Assembly (NCBI GenBank): GCA_017520935.1
Contig: JAFXEF010000034.1
Span: 1 to 61,373, forward strand
From: Bacteroidaceae bacterium
Lineage (GTDB): Bacteria > Bacteroidota > Bacteroidia > Bacteroidales > Bacteroidaceae
Length of the DNA: 61,373 nt
Direction of reading: 5' to 3'
Part shown: one piece after another, positions 8,087 to 17,074 of the stretch
Numbering within the stretch: position 1 is the first letter of the stretch
How the letters are laid out: each line of letters begins with the position of its first letter
Notes under the pieces: model-generated
Seen by the model: the letters and a program-made list of their open reading frames with translations, nothing else
What the model was told of the DNA's origin: nothing
The model's database searches: none
Program-made: the position numbers and the translations under genes

Positions 8087-9397
8087 ATGAAGAAGATGAC
8101 AGGCATAATGATTCTCTCTATGGTAGCCCTCATGACGATGGCCACACCAGCTATAGCTGAGGAGAGAGAGAAGCACCACAAATGCAGCATATGAACAGTT
8201 CCGCATAGGCGGATACGGCGAGATGGTGGCCAGCTTCAAGGACTATGGCATCAACCGATTCAATGGTTCGTTCGGCGGCAACACCAAGACACGCCGCAAC
8301 ACCATCTCGCTCCCCCGATACATACTGGCCATAGACTACAAGTTTAGCGACAAATGGATACTGGGCAGTGAGATAGAGTTTGAGGCAGGCGGCACAGGCA
8401 GTGCCGTAGAACTGGAGAATACCGAGAACGGCGAGTATGAAACGGAGATAGAAAAGGGCGGCAAGGTAGTGCTGGAGCAGTTCCACATCACACGCCTCAT
8501 CATCCCTCAGCTCAATGTGCGTGCCGGACATATCATCGTGCCTGTGGGCTTGACCAATGCGCATCATGAACCCATCAACTTCTTCGGCACCTATCGCCCC
8601 GAAGGTGAGAGCACAATGATGCCCTGCACATGGCACGAAACGGGCTTGGAGTTCTTTGGCTCCATTGGCAGTGGACACACACGGTTTGACTATCAGGCAA
8701 TGATCGTTGCCGGACTCAATGCCAATGGCTTTGACCGCAACACGTGGGTAGCCGGCGGCAAGCAGGGGTTCTTCGAGGAGGACAACTTCACCTCGCCAGG
8801 CTACGCGGCACGTATCGACTACCAGGGAGTAAAAGGCCTCCGCGTGGGAGCATCGGGCTACTATTGTGCCGATGCCGGCAAGAATGCCGACAAGAAACAG
8901 ACCTATGCAGCCGTGGGCAAGATACCCGTGAGCATACTCACTGCCGATGCCCAGTACCGGGGCAGGTATGTGACGGCACGCGGCAATGTGATGTATGGCT
9001 ATGTGGGCAACTCCAAGGCACTCGCCGACGTATACCTCTCCAACAAATCGCCCTATAGCCGTCTGCACCCCGTAGCCAAGAATGCCGTGAGCTATGCTGC
9101 CGAGGCAGGGCTGAACGTGAGCGCCCTCTTCCCGAAAGTGGAGAGCATGCCAGTCATCTACCCCTTTGCACGATACGAGTACTACAATCCCCAGGAGCGT
9201 GGTGAGGAGGGGCAGACGATGGACAAGCGCCTACAGACAAGCATGTGGACCGTGGGGCTCAACTGGTATGCCTTGCCTAACCTCGTGGTGAAGGCCGACT
9301 ATATGACCCGCCAGATTGGCACCAGCCGCATGTTCGGCACGGGCAAGTATAACACTCCATCGGCATCGCCTATGTGGGATGGTTCTTCCAGAAGTGA
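8087..9397 (+). pseudogene. Outer-membrane porin-like gene with two frameshifts
   Basis: A start at 8087 encodes a clear signal peptide (MKKMTGIMILSMVALMTMA, then a cleavage site after TPAIA), but this frame stops after 35 codons. The mature barrel continues in another frame from about 8172 (STTNAAYEQFRIGGYGE) for nearly 400 codons. At about 9352-9358 the frame must shift back: the first frame then gives SIGIAYVGWFFQK and a stop at 9395-9397, a typical aromatic beta-barrel terminus, whereas the barrel frame runs to 9419 with an atypical end. The first shift lies at a (GA)5 tract, 8162-8171. Either a decayed gene, a repeat-slippage switch, or sequence errors. The family is porin-like (O/P type); the substrate is unknown. 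Confidence 0.75.
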
Positions 9398-9432
9398 ATC
9401 CTTTATTATTAATCTATAAAAACGAACCTATC

Positions 9433-10170
9433 ATGATGAAAAAGAACTTTTTTGCACTAACCATCCTTGCCGCGGCCTTCGGCCTGGCTTCATGTAATCC
9501 CGATGACCCAACAGGGGGCAAGACCCCTGCGGCTGCCGACCTCGACTACAGCAGCGAGAACGCTACTGCATGGCACAACTACATGACCCAGGTGGCATCG
9601 CTCCTCAAGGACGATGCAGCTACACTCTATGCAGCGTGGAGCGAGAGCTACGAAGGGGGTGCAGCATACGCCGAGAGCTTCAAAAACCACACCTGGAGTA
9701 GCGACAAAAAGGCCGTAGCAGGCATCGAGCAGATTATCGATGGTTGCATCACCATCGCCGAAGATACCTGGAACGCCGTAGTGACACAGTACGTAGACCA
9801 CGTGGTAATGCCCACCTATCTGGCACTGAAGGAGAAGAACGAGACATTGTATAATAAGGTGAAGGAGCTTGCCGCAACCCCCTCGAACGAAGCTTTTGAG
9901 GCAGCCTGCAACGCTTGGCTCGAAGCGCGCGAGCCTTGGGAGATGAGCGAGGCTTTCCTCTTCGGCCCGGTAGATGCGCTTGGCCTTGACCCCAACCTCG
10001 ACAGCTGGCCTCTCGACCAAGACGCTATCGTACAGATACTCACATCGAGCGACTGGGGTGCGTTAGAGTGGACCGAGGACAGCGAAGCCGAAGCAGCACA
10101 GAGCGTACGCGGATTCCACACGCTCGAATACCTGCTCTTCAAGGACGGCAAGCCCCGTAGAGTGAAGTAA
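9433..10170 (+). CDS. Imelysin-like (M75) lipoprotein, C-terminally shortened
   Basis: 245 residues starting MMKKNFFALTILAAAFGL, with a lipobox ending in Cys (GLASC), so it is a lipoprotein. The imelysin signature GxHxxE is present as GFHTLEYLLF near the C-terminus. M75 proteins usually continue well past this motif, to about 350-400 residues, with a second helical bundle; here the frame ends about 17 residues after it. Imelysin-like proteins (EfeO/IrpA-type) are periplasmic or outer-membrane iron-linked proteins, not proven peptidases. A palindromic repeat starts 52 bases downstream. The short form may be non-functional or a half-domain variant. It lies between the broken porin and the di-heme protein, all in one direction. 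Confidence 0.8.
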   Translation: MMKKNFFALTILAAAFGLASCNPDDPTGGKTPAAADLDYSSENATAWHNYMTQVASLLKDDAATLYAAWSESYEGGAAYAESFKNHTWSSDKKAVAGIEQIIDGCITIAEDTWNAVVTQYVDHVVMPTYLALKEKNETLYNKVKELAATPSNEAFEAACNAWLEAREPWEMSEAFLFGPVDALGLDPNLDSWPLDQDAIVQILTSSDWGALEWTEDSEAEAAQSVRGFHTLEYLLFKDGKPRRVK

Positions 10171-10221
10171 TCAGGAAGTATAGTTATTTAAGAGATAATA
10201 TAGCGTTTACCCAGGGAATCT

Positions 10222-10306
10222 TGTCATCCAGAACGAATGTGAAGGATCCCGCGCTGGGACTTAGCATGAGACTTTATGAGATCCTTCACATCCGTTCAGG
10301 ATGACA
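10222..10306. repeat. Palindromic intergenic repeat (TGTCATCCTGAACG family), copy 2
   Basis: Arms 10222-10248 and 10280-10306 are reverse complements at 25 of 27 positions, so the whole folds into a long hairpin. The arm sequence matches the element at 6231-6300. It lies between the shortened imelysin gene and the DUF1111 gene. Confidence 0.85.
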
Positions 10307-10440
10307 CCACGCGGTATTTTGATTTGTTTGGTTAACATCTATATTATTACCATTATTTACAATGGGTATATCCGATGTTTGCCCCCCCCTTCCCGAGGCG
10401 AATATGGGGTACACCCAGTAGAGCAAAAAAAACAAGAATC

Positions 10441-11868
10441 ATGATACAGCATATAAGAAAAGCAATCGTCCCATTCTGCCTGCTGCTCTGTGGCTGTCAG
10501 GACGACGGGTTGCGCATACAGGATATTGAAGTGCCCGACGGCTATGCCCTCTCGGCCGGCACCTCGACCGTGTTTGTCAACTCTTCGTATGCCTATGACA
10601 CTCCTGCCGACTGGACCGCGGGAAGCTATCATACCCGGTTCTTCCGTGGCGACCGCCTCTACGACGACGCACGCACCAGCAGCAACGGCTATGGTGGCGG
10701 ACTCGGTCCTGTGTATGCAGGCTATTCGTGTGGCAGCTGCCACCGCAATGCCGGACGCACCCGCCCTGCCCTCTGGAGCGAGGAGGGTTCGGGAAGCTAT
10801 GGCTTCTCGGCCATGCTCATCTATGTGACACGCAAGAACGGTGCCTTCTTCCAAGACTATGGCCGCGTAATCCATGACCAAGCCATCTACGGCGTAGAAG
10901 CCGAAGGCAAAGTGCGCATGACCAAACGGTACGAGACATTCCAGTTTCCCGACGGGGAGGAATACGAGCTCTGCGTGCCCGAGTATGAAATCTACGAGTG
11001 GTATGCCGACAGCGTCAGCCCCGAAGACCTATTCTGTACGGTGCGCATACCGCTACGCCACGTAGGCATGGGACAGATGATGGCCATAGATACCAAGGAG
11101 ATAGAGACACTGGCTGCCCGCAGCAACTACCCCGAATACGGCATCAGCGGTCGTGCCAACTACATCAACGAGCGTGGAATAATGAGCCTCGGCCTCAGCG
11201 GCAACAAGGCACAGCATGCCGACCTCACCGTAGAGTTGGGCTTCTCCAGCGATATGGGTGTCACCAACAGCCGTTACCCAGAGGAGATATGCGAGGGGCA
11301 GAGTCAGATGCAGGGAGGCAGCATGATGGGACTCATGTATGACCAACTGGACATCTCTACCGAGGATATGGAGAATGTAGATCTCTACATGCAGGCACTG
11401 GGCGTGCCAGCCCGACGCAACGTGGACGACCCCGTAGTGAAGCGTGGCGAAGAGATGTTCTACGAGGCCAAGTGTCACCTCTGCCACGTGACCACGCTGC
11501 ACACCAAGCCGCGCGGTTCGGTGTTGCTCAACGGTACGGGGTTGCCATGGCTGGGCAGTCAGACCATCCATCCCTACTCAGACTTCCTGCTCCACGATAT
11601 GGGTTCGGAAATTATGGGCGTAGGCCTCAACGACAACTACGTGAGCGGATTGGCACGCGGCAATGAATGGCGCACCACACCACTCTGGGGCATCGGCCTG
11701 CAGGAGAAGGTCAACGGACACACCTACTTCCTCCACGACGGCCGTGCACGCAACCTGCTCGAAGCCATCATGTGGCACGGAGGTGAGGGCGAGGCGTCGA
11801 AGAATATCTTCAAGAACATGCCTAAGGAAGATCGCGATGCGCTCATCACGTTCCTCAACTCGCTTTGA
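10441..11868 (+). CDS. Di-heme oxidoreductase-like lipoprotein (DUF1111)
   Basis: 475 residues from the ATG at 10441; the signal sequence ends in the lipobox LLLCGC. Two c-type heme sites are visible: CGSCH (C97-H101) in the N-terminal cytochrome domain and CHLCH (C345-H349) in the C-terminal one, each followed by cytochrome-like sequence. This is the pattern of DUF1111, 'di-heme oxidoreductase' or thiol oxidoreductase-like proteins, often found with imelysin-like iron proteins. It would reside in the periplasm anchored to a membrane, and its hemes would need the CcsBA protein encoded at 15028-17070. The electron donor and substrate are unknown. Confidence 0.88.
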   Translation: MIQHIRKAIVPFCLLLCGCQDDGLRIQDIEVPDGYALSAGTSTVFVNSSYAYDTPADWTAGSYHTRFFRGDRLYDDARTSSNGYGGGLGPVYAGYSCGSCHRNAGRTRPALWSEEGSGSYGFSAMLIYVTRKNGAFFQDYGRVIHDQAIYGVEAEGKVRMTKRYETFQFPDGEEYELCVPEYEIYEWYADSVSPEDLFCTVRIPLRHVGMGQMMAIDTKEIETLAARSNYPEYGISGRANYINERGIMSLGLSGNKAQHADLTVELGFSSDMGVTNSRYPEEICEGQSQMQGGSMMGLMYDQLDISTEDMENVDLYMQALGVPARRNVDDPVVKRGEEMFYEAKCHLCHVTTLHTKPRGSVLLNGTGLPWLGSQTIHPYSDFLLHDMGSEIMGVGLNDNYVSGLARGNEWRTTPLWGIGLQEKVNGHTYFLHDGRARNLLEAIMWHGGEGEASKNIFKNMPKEDRDALITFLNSL

Positions 11869-11920
11869 ATACTTGATCATTTCACTCCAATAAGAACAAA
11901 GAACAAAAAAAACATACGAT

Positions 11921-13132
11921 ATGAAAAAGATTCTCCTTTCAGCCATCTTTGCCGCTTGCACATTAGGTGCGATGGCACAGTACGATGCCGACACCGACAA
12001 TGGTGTGGTGTCATTGGCAGGCCGCGAAGGTTTTGCCATTGAGTCCACCGACGGAAACTTCGTGTTCCGTCCCTACCTGCTGGTACAGACCTCGGGCAAC
12101 TTCCGTTGGTACGATGATGAGGGCCTCGACAAAGCCTACAACCAGGACAATGTAGCCAACTCGGGCTTCGCCATCCCCTACTCTGTGCTCGGCTTCACGG
12201 GCAAGGCCTTCGGACGTGTCACCTTCAACCTCTGCATGAATGCTGCCGCTTCGGGCGGTGCTATGCTGCAGCAGGCGTGGTTCGACGTGCAGATGAACAA
12301 GCGCATGGCACTGCGCGTGGGCAAGTTCAAGACCCCCTTTGCGCACGCCTACCTCACCACCCTCGGCGAGACCCTGTTGCCAGCCCTCCCCACATCGCTC
12401 ACGGCGGCCGTCATCCTGCCCCACTCGCTCAATGCCGTCACCCCCACCATCGGCACGGGCTTCGACCTTGGCGTGGAGCTGCACGGTATGCTGTCCGAGC
12501 AGTTCGGCTATCAGGTAGGCTTGTGGAACGGCACAGGCGCATCTGTCAACGCGGCAACCAAGACCTTCAGTGACGACTGGCACATCCCGGCGCAGCTCTA
12601 TGCCGGACGCCTGACCTTCACCCCAAAGGGCGTGATGCCCGCTTCGCAGGGTAACCCCAACTTATTGAAGGAGGACAAGTGGATGCTGGCAGCCTCTACC
12701 TCGATGAATGTGGAGAGCGAAAGCGAGAGCACCAACGACTTCCGTGCCGGCGTGGAGTTTGCTATGCTCAAGCGCCGACTCTACCTCGCTGCCGAAGCCT
12801 ACTATATGCACGTAGGGTTCACCGAGCGTCAGAAGATTGACGAGACCTACAGCTTCCTCGGCGGTTACGTGCAGGCAGGCTACTTTGTGGCTCCGCGTGT
12901 GCAGGCAGCCCTGCGCTACGACTTCTATAACCGCAACGGAATAGATACCGACGGTATGCTCAACATGCCTGCCGTAGGCGTCAACTACTTCTTCAAGGGT
13001 TGCAACCTCAAGTTGCAGGCAATGTACCAGTATATCGGGCGCACCGGTCACGAGACCCAACTCGACCGCGACAACGACAACCTCGGTTTGGCTACACATA
13101 CGGGCATCGTGCAGCTGCAATACTCTTTCTAA
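11921..13132 (+). CDS. Outer-membrane porin, phosphate-selective porin O/P-like family
   Basis: 403 residues with a signal peptide (MKKILLSAIFAACTLGAMA-Q). The mature part alternates short amphipathic strands (for example FRPYLLVQTSGNFRW, MALRVGKFKTPFAHAY) and ends with VQLQYSF, a good C-terminal barrel signal with terminal Phe. The RVGKFKTPF segment is typical of OprP/O-like barrels. The gene is 52 bases after the DUF1111 gene. In this operon it may bring a small anion or iron complex to the periplasm; the substrate is inferred only from neighbours. Confidence 0.85.
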   Translation: MKKILLSAIFAACTLGAMAQYDADTDNGVVSLAGREGFAIESTDGNFVFRPYLLVQTSGNFRWYDDEGLDKAYNQDNVANSGFAIPYSVLGFTGKAFGRVTFNLCMNAAASGGAMLQQAWFDVQMNKRMALRVGKFKTPFAHAYLTTLGETLLPALPTSLTAAVILPHSLNAVTPTIGTGFDLGVELHGMLSEQFGYQVGLWNGTGASVNAATKTFSDDWHIPAQLYAGRLTFTPKGVMPASQGNPNLLKEDKWMLAASTSMNVESESESTNDFRAGVEFAMLKRRLYLAAEAYYMHVGFTERQKIDETYSFLGGYVQAGYFVAPRVQAALRYDFYNRNGIDTDGMLNMPAVGVNYFFKGCNLKLQAMYQYIGRTGHETQLDRDNDNLGLATHTGIVQLQYSF

Positions 13133-13177
13133 GCGGTAGGCAGGGAAACATTATTCTGAAACCACTCACACCATTTT

Positions 13178-13876
13178 ATGAAGAAATTAACCCAACTCTC
13201 TATCTTGATCATCTTCGCACTGCTGTCGTGTGATGATGGACGTATCTACGATACCGAAGCAATCTTACCCGAGGAGGGGCGTGTGGTGAAACTCACGGGA
13301 GAGGTCACCGGCAACAATAATTGGACCGACAAGTACTCGGTGGTGCTGGCCGGATTCGACGATGAGAGCGAGTATGCCATCATCACCAAGAGCGTCCCCC
13401 TGACGGGAAAGACCGAGGTGGTGCTCTCGGGCATCGGCGATAAGGTGATCCGGATGGAGCTGTGTGTCATCAACCGTCTGCGCAAGCGCATCGTCACCTT
13501 GCAGGCTCTCGAGTGTCCGGCTACTGCCGACACCATACGCTTAGAGGCCTCACCGATAGATGCCGGCATGTATGCCACCATTCAAGATCGCCTGTTCAGC
13601 ACCACCTGTGCGGCCTGCCACGGATACGGCGAGCGTGCCGCTGCCGGACTCTTCCTCACCGAGGGACGCAGCCACGCGGCACTCGTGGGCAAGGAGTCGG
13701 TAAAGGTACCCGGGATGCTGCTCGTGGCCGAAGGCAATGCCGAGGAAAGTGTGCTGTATCAGACGCTGGCCTCGGAGGTGAGTACCGGCTGGGGGTACGA
13801 CCACACCAAGGAGGTGCTTTCACCAACATGGCTCGAACTCCTCAAGGACTGGATTGATGCCGGAGCGAAAGAATGA
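13178..13876 (+). CDS. Mono-heme c-type cytochrome lipoprotein
   Basis: 232 residues. Signal peptide ending in the lipobox ALLSC. The first 120 mature residues look like a beta-rich domain without a family I can name. A c-type heme site CAACH (C144-H148) follows, with HGYGERAAAGLFLTEGRSH behind it as in c-type cytochrome and planctomycete-type cytochrome domains, and the C-terminal WLELLKDWIDAGA is the usual end of such domains. It probably passes electrons to or from the DUF1111 protein. It lies 45 bases after the porin, in the same operon. Confidence 0.82.
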   Translation: MKKLTQLSILIIFALLSCDDGRIYDTEAILPEEGRVVKLTGEVTGNNNWTDKYSVVLAGFDDESEYAIITKSVPLTGKTEVVLSGIGDKVIRMELCVINRLRKRIVTLQALECPATADTIRLEASPIDAGMYATIQDRLFSTTCAACHGYGERAAAGLFLTEGRSHAALVGKESVKVPGMLLVAEGNAEESVLYQTLASEVSTGWGYDHTKEVLSPTWLELLKDWIDAGAKE

Positions 13877-13900
13877 GACTAAAACGAACAAGAACGAACT

Positions 13901-15028
13901 ATGCAAGGACAAACATCGATTGATATATTTAGATTTGAGGCTGAGCAGGGCGTGGCAGAATATCACGCGATGTTGCGCATCACCAATCCTCGACTCACCT
14001 TTGCCGAGCAGACCGAGGCGCTGCTGGCAGCCTATGAGCAGCTCGTCACCGAGATGTTGCCCGGTGCAGTAGCCGTACTGAAGCGTTTCTTCCTGAGCGA
14101 TGCGGCCAACCAGGCACCTTATCTACAGGCGCAACTCATCGAGAGCTCTGCCTGTGCGCTCTCCATCGTTGAGCAGCCCCCACTGGATGGCACGAAGATA
14201 GCCCTTTGGGTATATCTGCAGCGTGGCGTACAATCAAGGGTGCTCGCTAATGGCGACTATGAAGTGAGCCACGGTGCTTACCGCCATATCTGGAGCGGCT
14301 CTAACTGGAACAGGGCAGCCAAGGCGAAGTACCAGATGAGGCTACTCTTCAACGACTATACCATGCGCCTCGCCGAGCAGGGATGCCGCTTGGCCGACAA
14401 CTGCATCCGCACGTGGCTCTTCGTGCAGAACGTGGATGTCAACTATGCCGGAGTGGTGAAGGCCCGCAACGAAGTGTTCCTCACGCAGGGACTCACATCG
14501 GATACCCACTTCATAGCCAGCACGGGCATTGCAGGCCGCCATGCCGACCCTGAGGTGCTGGTACAGATGGATGCGTATGCCGTCGAAGGCATACAGCCCG
14601 GGCAGGTAAACTACCTGTATGCACCCACCCACCTGAACCCCACGTATGAGTATGGCGTGAGCTTCGAGCGCGGCACCTATGTGGACTATGGCGACCGCCG
14701 CCAGGTATTCATCTCGGGCACGGCAAGCATCAACAATCGGGGCGAGGTGGTACATCCGGGCGATATACGCAAGCAGACACAGCGCATGTGGGAGAATGTG
14801 GAGACGCTGCTCGCCGAAGCCGATTGTACATACGAGCACGTGGGGCACATGATTGTCTACCTACGCGACATGGCCGACTACACCGTCGTGAAGGAAATGT
14901 ACGACGAACGCTTCCCCGCGACTCCCAAGGTGTTCCTGCTGGCTCCCGTGTGCCGTCCCGGATGGCTCGTCGAGATGGAGTGCATGGCAGTGAAAGCTAT
15001 TACCAACAACAAATACCCTGACTATTGA
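13901..15028 (+). CDS. Rid/YjgF-superfamily protein, chorismatase (XanB2/FkbO)-like
   Basis: 375 residues, cytoplasmic, with no signal peptide. The C-terminal third (GTYVDYGDRRQVFISGTASIN through EMECMAVKA) is a Rid/YjgF-like domain; the N-terminal part and the overall length fit the chorismatase-like group (XanB2, FkbO, Hyg5), which hydrolyses chorismate to hydroxybenzoates. A role in making a benzoate-type precursor is possible, but many Bacteroidetes members are uncharacterised. It shares one base with the start of the CcsBA gene (TGATG), so the two are translationally coupled. Its presence inside a cytochrome operon is unexplained. Confidence 0.7.
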   Translation: MQGQTSIDIFRFEAEQGVAEYHAMLRITNPRLTFAEQTEALLAAYEQLVTEMLPGAVAVLKRFFLSDAANQAPYLQAQLIESSACALSIVEQPPLDGTKIALWVYLQRGVQSRVLANGDYEVSHGAYRHIWSGSNWNRAAKAKYQMRLLFNDYTMRLAEQGCRLADNCIRTWLFVQNVDVNYAGVVKARNEVFLTQGLTSDTHFIASTGIAGRHADPEVLVQMDAYAVEGIQPGQVNYLYAPTHLNPTYEYGVSFERGTYVDYGDRRQVFISGTASINNRGEVVHPGDIRKQTQRMWENVETLLAEADCTYEHVGHMIVYLRDMADYTVVKEMYDERFPATPKVFLLAPVCRPGWLVEMECMAVKAITNNKYPDY

Positions 15029-17070
15029 TGAAAAAACTGCTCCTTTTATTGTATGTGGCGATGGTGATCATATTGGCTGCTACTACCTTCGTGGAATACG
15101 CGATGGGAACAGCCTGGGTGGGCAAACACATCTACTACACACCGGCATTCTGTCTGCTGTGGGGTAGCTTGGCAGTGCTCACGCTCTATGTACTCCTCAA
15201 GCGACGGATGTGGCGACACGTAGCCTCGTTCGGTCTGCACCTCTCGTTCGTGGTGATGCTGGCCGGAGCGCTCATCACCTTCCTCACCAGCAAGAAAGGA
15301 TACATACACCTGCGCACGGATAGTCCCACGGCGCAGTTTATGGAGCAGGACACGCGCCTCGTGCGCGATCTCCCCTTCACGCTCGTGCTCGACACCTTCT
15401 ATGTGGAGTATTACCCAGGCACCGAGGCTCCGGCCGACTATGTGAGCGTAGTACGCATAAGTGGCGAGGAGGCACTGCACGAGATTTCTATGAACAACGT
15501 GCTTGACCACCGGGGCTACCGTCTGTACCAGTCGTCCTTCGATGAAGACGGGCACGGCAGCTGGCTCAGCGTCAACTACGACCCGTGGGGGACGGCAGTC
15601 ACCTACATCGGCTACCTGCTGATGGCGGTGTCAATGGTGCTCGTGCCGCTAAGCCGCCGAGGCAAGTTCCGCCAACTGCTGCGTAGCCCCCTGCTCCGCC
15701 GAGGGAGCACACTGGCAGTAGCGCTGCTGGCAGCATTCACCTCCGTAGGGCAGCCCACCACGACACGCCTCCCCATCATCTCCCCCGAGGAGGCCGATAG
15801 CTTGGCACGCACACAAGTCATCTACCACGACCGTGTGGTGCCCTACAACACTTTGGCACGCGACTTCGTGAAGAAGCTATCAGGCGAGACCTCCATTGAC
15901 GGACTCACCCCCGAACAGATTGTGGGTTCGTGGATGCGCTATCCCGAAGCGTGGCAATATGTGCCTATCATCAAGATCAAGAGCGACGAGCTGCGCCATC
16001 GCCTCGGACTGGGCAAAGAAAAGCACGTGCGCCTCATTGACCTCGTCAGCAATGGGCACTACCGCCTGCGCGAGCTGTGGCACCCCGACAAGCAGGCATC
16101 GGGTAAGCGCACCAACTTGGAGAAGGCTATCCTCGAAACGGATGAGAAGGTGGCTCTCGTGTGGATGCTGCAGCAGGGCACACTCATACGTCCCTTGCCC
16201 GCGGACGGCAGCGTGAAGCCGCTCTCTGAAGCCAAGATGAAGGCCGAACTGCTCTACAACCACATCCCCTTCAGCAAGATACTCTTCATGGCCAATCTCA
16301 CCCTCGGGTTCCTCACCTTCGGGCTGCTGCTGATGCGCAATCTCGGCAAGCAGAGACGTACCCGGGAAAGCCGCGCATGGCATTGGGTGAGCCGTATCGA
16401 GAGCGGTGTGCTGTTGGCGGCACTGCTCTTCCACCTCGCGGGCTACCTGCTGCGCTGGTACATCGGAGGGCGCATACCTCTGAGCAATGGCTATGAGACG
16501 ATGCAATTCATGGCGCTGAGCGTGCTGGTCATCGCCTTCGTGCTGCGCCACCGCTTCCCCTTCGTGGTGCCCTTTGGCTTCCTTCTCTCGGGATTCACAC
16601 TGTTAGTGTCGTACCTCGGGCAGATGAATCCGCAGATTACTCCGCTGATGCCCGTACTGGCCTCGCCGTGGTTCAGTACCCACGTGTCGTTCATCATGAT
16701 ATCCTATTCGCTGCTTGCCTTCATGTGCTTCAACGGAGTGTTGGGGCTTTGCCTGCCGCGCAAGAGCGAACGTCTGATGCTCTTCAGCCGGCTGCTGCTC
16801 TACCCCGCCACCTTCTTCCTCGGCATCGGCATCTTCATCGGTGCCGTGTGGGCCAATGTGTCGTGGGGACGCTACTGGGCGTGGGACCCCAAGGAGGTAT
16901 GGGCGCTCATCACCTTCATGGTCTACGGACTTGCCTTCCACAGCGACAACCTCGGCTGGCTACGCCGCCCGCGCAACTACCACCTCTACATGGTTCTCGC
17001 TTTCCTCACCGTACTGATGACCTACTTCGGCGTCAACTACCTGCTGGGCGGTATGCACAGCTATGCGTAG
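15028..17070 (+). CDS. Cytochrome c biogenesis protein CcsBA (System II, fused)
   Basis: About 680 residues from the ATG at 15028. The N-terminal ResB/CcsB-like part has membrane segments and a large periplasmic loop; the C-terminal CcsA-like part has at least six membrane segments. The heme-handling tryptophan-rich motif is WGRYWAWDPKE from about residue 613, and conserved histidines lie in flanking helices (LFHLAGYLLRW, STHVSFIMISY, YGLAFH). The protein exports heme and ligates it to CxxCH motifs in the periplasm, which fits the two heme lipoproteins encoded upstream. It ends 4 bases before the convergent fucosidase gene. Confidence 0.9.
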   Translation: MKKLLLLLYVAMVIILAATTFVEYAMGTAWVGKHIYYTPAFCLLWGSLAVLTLYVLLKRRMWRHVASFGLHLSFVVMLAGALITFLTSKKGYIHLRTDSPTAQFMEQDTRLVRDLPFTLVLDTFYVEYYPGTEAPADYVSVVRISGEEALHEISMNNVLDHRGYRLYQSSFDEDGHGSWLSVNYDPWGTAVTYIGYLLMAVSMVLVPLSRRGKFRQLLRSPLLRRGSTLAVALLAAFTSVGQPTTTRLPIISPEEADSLARTQVIYHDRVVPYNTLARDFVKKLSGETSIDGLTPEQIVGSWMRYPEAWQYVPIIKIKSDELRHRLGLGKEKHVRLIDLVSNGHYRLRELWHPDKQASGKRTNLEKAILETDEKVALVWMLQQGTLIRPLPADGSVKPLSEAKMKAELLYNHIPFSKILFMANLTLGFLTFGLLLMRNLGKQRRTRESRAWHWVSRIESGVLLAALLFHLAGYLLRWYIGGRIPLSNGYETMQFMALSVLVIAFVLRHRFPFVVPFGFLLSGFTLLVSYLGQMNPQITPLMPVLASPWFSTHVSFIMISYSLLAFMCFNGVLGLCLPRKSERLMLFSRLLLYPATFFLGIGIFIGAVWANVSWGRYWAWDPKEVWALITFMVYGLAFHSDNLGWLRRPRNYHLYMVLAFLTVLMTYFGVNYLLGGMHSYA

Positions 17071-17074
17071 GATT

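Noticed and set aside
8151..9068. A minus-strand open frame of 305 codons opposite the porin
   Set aside because: The plus-strand frame encodes barrel-like sequence with a signal peptide and a barrel end; the minus frame is Cys- and His-rich without a known pattern.
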